Of a stretch of 15,304 bases of DNA, positions 12,318 to 15,304 are shown one piece after another. The position numbers and the translations under genes are program-made. The stretch comes from DATIUV01 sp049322755 (GTDB lineage: Bacteria; Pseudomonadota; Gammaproteobacteria; Burkholderiales; UBA6910): positions 1 through 15,304 of the forward strand of contig JBMOQX010000008.1 of NCBI GenBank assembly GCA_049322755.1, read 5' to 3'. Below the pieces are notes generated by a model, which was given only the letters and a program-made list of their open reading frames with translations, searched no databases and had not been told where the DNA came from. Every line of letters begins with the position of its first letter. The stretch's first letter is position 1.

Positions 12318-13640
12318 TCAGTTGGCGCGGGCCAGCGTGATCCCGCGCAGCATTTCGATGCGCTCCGACATTTCGGCGGCCAGCACCTTGAACGCAGGCC
12401 GGTACTGGGCGCCGATGGGCGGCGCCTCCGGCATGACGACCCGCAGGGGATCGCGCTGCTCGCCGTTGATCCGGAACTCGTAGTGCAGGTGCGGGCCGGT
12501 GGCGAGACCGGTAGCGCCCACGAAGCCGATGGTCTGGCCCTGATCGACCTGCGCGCCGCCGCGGATGCCCTTGCCGAATCCCGACAGGTGCGCGTAGGCG
12601 GTGCTGTAGGAGCCGTGGTGCCGGATGATTACCAGGTTGCCATAGGCGCCCTGCCGGCCTGCGAACGCGACGCGGCCGGAGCCCGTAGCGCGTACCTTGG
12701 TGCCGGTCGGGGCTGCGTAATCCACGCCGCGATGGGCCCGCCAGGTCTTGAGCACCGGGTGGAAGCGGGCGTTGGTGAAACCCGAACTGATCCGCGAGAA
12801 CTCCAGCGGCGAGCGCAGGAAGGCCTTTTTCATGCTCTTCCCGTCGGGCGAGTAGTAACCGCCCGCACCGTCCGGCGCCTTGAAATAGACCGCCCGATGG
12901 GTTTTGCCCTCGTTGATGAACTCCACCGCGAGAACGCGGCCGGATTCGACGGGAACGCCGTCGTGGTGCGACATTTCGTAGATCACCAGGAAGCGGTCGC
13001 CGCGGCGGAGGTCGCGGTGGAAATCGATGTCCGAGCCGAAGATCTCGGCGATCTGGATCGCGATGGCGTCGGGAATGCCCGCTGCGTCCGTTGCCCCGAA
13101 CAGGCTGTTCTCGATCACGCCCGCCTTGAGCTCCACGCGCTGTTCCAGGAGCGGCTCCGCATCGCGGGCGACAAAGCCCGTCCCGCTGCGGTCGACGGCG
13201 AATTCCTTGTCGGTGCCGTTGAGGTAGCGGAAGGCCATCAGGTTTCCGTCCTCGGTGACACCGGCGCGCACCGTGCGCCCCGGAATCAGGCGGCGCAACG
13301 CCGAATTGCCCTGTGCGCTCTGGATCAGCCCCTGGGCGTCCCGGGCGTTGACTCCCATCCGCGCCAGCAGGCCGCCGATCGTGTCGCCGCGGCGGATCGT
13401 TTCCTCGCGCCAGAACGCCTGCAGGTCCCGTGGGGTCTGGGGTTCCTCCGCCAGGCGGAGATCCAGCTCTTCGACGATGCGCCTTTGCACCACCGAATCG
13501 GTGGCAGTGCCCGGGACGATACCGAATGCCGCCACCATTCCGAATAGCGGCAGGCTCGACAGGAGCACCAGCCAGGTCACCCGGTGGGTGCGCGGCTTTG
13601 GGGAGTTTTCAGTTAAAATCCGAGCCTTATGGTCTTCCAT
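12318..13640 (-). CDS. Membrane-anchored M23 peptidoglycan endopeptidase (MepM-like)
   Basis: Predicted 440 residues. It should cut peptide cross-links of peptidoglycan in the periplasm. A basic N-terminus is followed by one membrane helix at about 21-42. Residues about 78-140 resemble the LysM-like/OapA domain (ETIRRGDTIGGLLARMGV), and 150-270 is the usual middle domain of Csd3/MepM proteins. The M23 domain covers about 285-400 with complete Zn ligands: His303 and Asp307 (HRGVDYAAPTGT), His386 (PHLHYEF), and catalytic His351 and His384. It is therefore probably active. I choose the ATG at 13640 over one at 13700 because AGGGG lies just before it. It heads the minus-strand pair with anmK and is divergent from tyrS. 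Confidence 0.93.
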   Translation of the reverse strand: MEDHKARILTENSPKPRTHRVTWLVLLSSLPLFGMVAAFGIVPGTATDSVVQRRIVEELDLRLAEEPQTPRDLQAFWREETIRRGDTIGGLLARMGVNARDAQGLIQSAQGNSALRRLIPGRTVRAGVTEDGNLMAFRYLNGTDKEFAVDRSGTGFVARDAEPLLEQRVELKAGVIENSLFGATDAAGIPDAIAIQIAEIFGSDIDFHRDLRRGDRFLVIYEMSHHDGVPVESGRVLAVEFINEGKTHRAVYFKAPDGAGGYYSPDGKSMKKAFLRSPLEFSRISSGFTNARFHPVLKTWRAHRGVDYAAPTGTKVRATGSGRVAFAGRQGAYGNLVIIRHHGSYSTAYAHLSGFGKGIRGGAQVDQGQTIGFVGATGLATGPHLHYEFRINGEQRDPLRVVMPEAPPIGAQYRPAFKVLAAEMSERIEMLRGITLARAN

Positions 13641-13822
13641 GCTTCCCCTGAACGATACTTTCGGCGCATTTTTGCAAGGCGAGAACTGTACCACGGACAT
13701 CCGGCTCGCTTGGGTCAGTATCCCGAATATCGGATGGAGAGCGTCGTCGAATGCTCGTGTTATCTGCTAATTCTAAGATGAAATCATGAAAAATCAAGAC
13801 ATTCATTTGTTTTATATGCGAA

Positions 13823-15037
13823 ATGAATAAAGGTTCTTCGTTTGACGTTGCCCCCACGCTGGCCGTTGCCAAGCGCGGCTGCGACGAGCTGATTTCCGAG
13901 CAGGAACTGGCGCGCAAGCTGGCATTGGGCAAGCCGCTGCGCGTCAAGGCGGGTTTTGACCCGACTGCGCCGGACCTGCACATCGGTCATACCGTGCTGC
14001 TGAACAAACTGCGTCAGCTCCAGGACCTCGGGCACACGGCGTTGTTCCTGATCGGGGATTTCACCGGGCTGATCGGGGACCCCACCGGCAAGAATGCCAC
14101 TCGTCCCCCGCTTTCGCGGGAGGACGTGGCGAAGAACGCTCGCACCTACCAGGAGCAGGTCTACAAGATCCTGGATCCCGCCAGGACCGAAGTGGTGTTC
14201 AATTCGGCCTGGATGGATCGCCTGACGGCTGCCGACATGATCCGTCTGGCCGCAACCCACACCGTGGCGCGCATGCTCGAGCGCGACGACTTCCACAAGC
14301 GTTACAAGGGCAACCAGCCGATCGCCATCCACGAATTCCTGTATCCGCTGGTGCAGGGCTACGATTCGGTGGAATTGAAGGCGGACCTGGAGCTGGGCGG
14401 CACCGACCAGAAATTCAACCTGCTCATGGGCCGCGAGTTGCAGAAGCACTTCGGCCAGCCGCCCCAGTGCATCCTCACCATGCCCTTGCTGGAAGGGCTG
14501 GATGGCGTCAACAAGATGTCGAAGTCGCTCGGCAACTACGTGGGCATCAACGAGCCGCCGGGGGAAATTTTCGGCAAGCTGATGTCGGTTTCCGACGATC
14601 TGATGTGGCGCTACCTCGAGTTGCTCTCGTTCCGATCGTTGGACGAAATCGCGCGGTGGAGGGATGAGGTCAAAGGAGGGCGAAACCCGCGCGATGTGAA
14701 GGTGGAACTGGCACGAGAGATCGTCGCGCGTTTCCATGGAGCCGCAGCCGCGGAGCGGGCCCAGGGCGAGTTCGAGGCGCGCTTCCGCCAGGGCGAGCTG
14801 CCTCGGGACATGCCCGAGGTGGAACTGACCGCAGGGGATGAGGGCATCGGCGTTGCCAGCGTACTCAAGAGCGCCGGCCTGACGGCGAGCACGTCGGAGG
14901 CGCTGCGCATGATCGACCAGGGCGGCGTGAAGCTGAACGGCGAACGTGTCACCGACAGGGGCCTGCACCTCAAGCGCGGTGAAACCGTGGTGGCCCAGGT
15001 CGGCAAGCGCAAGTTCGCGCGCGTGACGTTGGTCTGA
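13823..15037 (+). CDS. tyrS: Tyrosyl-tRNA synthetase
   Basis: Predicted 404 residues; it charges tRNA-Tyr with tyrosine in the cytoplasm. Class I signature HIGH is at 53-56 (DLHIGHTVLL) and KMSKS at 231-235. The tyrosine site segments LIGDFTGLIGDPTG and LGGTDQKFNLLMGR are present, and an S4 RNA-binding domain occupies about 340-404 (VLKSAGLTASTSEALRMIDQGGVKLNGERV). The order fits the TyrZ-type branch typical of beta- and gammaproteobacteria. The ATG at 13823 has no Shine-Dalgarno sequence; its upstream 50 nt are AT-rich, and an in-frame stop at 13787 excludes a much longer form. An rRNA operon promoter follows within 90 nt. I recall the M23-anmK-tyrS-16S order from Pseudomonas as well. Confidence 0.96.
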   Translation: MNKGSSFDVAPTLAVAKRGCDELISEQELARKLALGKPLRVKAGFDPTAPDLHIGHTVLLNKLRQLQDLGHTALFLIGDFTGLIGDPTGKNATRPPLSREDVAKNARTYQEQVYKILDPARTEVVFNSAWMDRLTAADMIRLAATHTVARMLERDDFHKRYKGNQPIAIHEFLYPLVQGYDSVELKADLELGGTDQKFNLLMGRELQKHFGQPPQCILTMPLLEGLDGVNKMSKSLGNYVGINEPPGEIFGKLMSVSDDLMWRYLELLSFRSLDEIARWRDEVKGGRNPRDVKVELAREIVARFHGAAAAERAQGEFEARFRQGELPRDMPEVELTAGDEGIGVASVLKSAGLTASTSEALRMIDQGGVKLNGERVTDRGLHLKRGETVVAQVGKRKFARVTLV

Positions 15038-15101
15038 CCCCCGGGAACCGGGCGCCGGTCGGCGAACGTATCGGCGGGCCTTTGCAATCCCAAGCCAAAT
15101 C

Positions 15102-15121
15102 AGAGGGAAATTCTTCCCTCT
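15102..15121 (+). terminator. Hairpin between tyrS and the rRNA promoter
   Basis: AGAGGGAA (15102-15109) pairs perfectly with TTCCCTCT (15114-15121) around ATTC. Only two T and then CCC follow, so it is a weak intrinsic terminator candidate for tyrS. It ends six bases before the rRNA -35 and could instead influence that promoter. Confidence 0.45.
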
Positions 15122-15126
15122 TTCCC

Positions 15127-15154
15127 TTGACCCTCGGTTTCCAGTCTGTATAAT
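15127..15154 (+). promoter_or_regulatory. rRNA operon promoter
   Basis: TTGACC (15127-15132) and a perfect TATAAT (15149-15154) are separated by 16 bp, as usual for rrn P1 promoters. The following GCCGCGC is a GC-rich discriminator, the feature linked to growth-rate and ppGpp control. No long A/T UP element is visible upstream. Confidence 0.88.
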
Positions 15155-15304
15155 GCCGCGCTTCGCTGTGAAAGCAGCACCGTTCTTTAACAACCTACAG
15201 CCGATAGGTGTGGGTGTCTTGGGGTTGAGGTGTTTGGTGGCGTGGGGCCCTTCGGGGTCTGGTTTCCAGGCATAGGCAACACGAGGCATTCACACGAAGG
15301 GAAA
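15155..15304 (+). ncRNA. 16S rRNA leader with boxA (16S gene starts beyond the window)
   Basis: GTTCTTTAACA at 15182-15192 is the boxA antitermination site, where NusB/S10 assemble. It is followed by ACAGCCGATAGGTGTGGGTG, a run that I recognise from betaproteobacterial 16S leaders. The stretch 15207-15247 is strongly G/T-rich. A five-pair hairpin with a TTCG tetraloop is at 15246-15259. No 16S start sequence (AGAGTTTGAT-type) is visible before the window ends. Confidence 0.85.

Noticed and set aside
12258..13547. 429-codon plus-strand frame antisense to the M23 peptidase
   Set aside because: The minus-strand protein has complete Zn ligands and a membrane helix; the plus-strand frame lacks any motif.
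13784..15289. 501-codon open frame antisense to tyrS and the rRNA promoter
   Set aside because: It covers tyrS with intact HIGH and KMSKS motifs and runs through the rrn promoter and leader; its peptide has no known domain.
1..15304. CRISPR arrays, tRNA genes, riboswitches
   Set aside because: No regularly spaced direct repeats, no tRNA cloverleaf with a GTTCGA-type T-loop and acceptor stem, and no riboswitch core that I could recognise on either strand.

Overview
The window looks like the chromosome of a GC-rich proteobacterium, most probably a betaproteobacterium. The gene order coq7, osmC, rplM-rpsI, argC, erpA, anmK, M23 peptidase, tyrS, rRNA operon, together with an rRNA leader containing a GTTCTTTAACA boxA followed by ACAGCCGATA, fits that class; a gammaproteobacterium cannot be excluded. 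No species can be named from the sequence alone.

Left part (about 1-4900) is accessory and concerns copper. At the edge, bases 58 down to 1 (minus strand) look like the 5' end of an IS630-type transposase. Bases 59-292 hold no gene that I can see. Then come four plus-strand genes: a periplasmic CusF-like copper-binding protein, a TolC-type outer-membrane lipoprotein, a Tat-exported two-domain multicopper oxidase and a periplasmic cupredoxin. A decayed second cupredoxin follows, cut short by an apparent deletion. On the other side of that scar is a minus-strand start region (promoter, operator-like palindrome, strong ribosome binding site, 19 codons) whose gene body is missing. I infer that the four intact genes form one periplasmic copper-handling unit: CusF-like protein and cupredoxin bind copper, the oxidase probably oxidises Cu(I), and the TolC protein gives an outer-membrane exit. 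No CusA/CusB inner-membrane pump or copper regulator is present here.

Middle (4908-7550): a perfect 15-bp-arm inverted repeat precedes coq7 (ubiquinone hydroxylase). coq7 converges with an OsmC-like gene across a 29-bp-arm imperfect inverted repeat. A minus-strand YdcF/ElyC-like membrane protein follows. The 406-bp gap before rplM is not empty: it holds a promoter, a roughly 95-nt transcript candidate with a CUCCUCC-rich segment and a 20-codon open frame, a strong intrinsic terminator, and then the rplM promoter.

Right part (7552-15304) is core: rplM-rpsI with a terminator; argC with its own promoter, then an uncharacterised coiled-coil membrane protein and a bactofilin (argC overlaps the next gene by 1 nt, and the bactofilin follows 13 nt later); erpA with its own promoter and terminator; the minus-strand pair M23 peptidase-anmK (cell-wall cutting and anhydromuramic-acid recycling); divergent tyrS; and finally the promoter, boxA and leader of an rRNA operon whose 16S gene starts beyond the window. 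Gene fragments, the IS remnant and unusual repeats cluster left of coq7, so I place the island/core boundary around 4770-4910.
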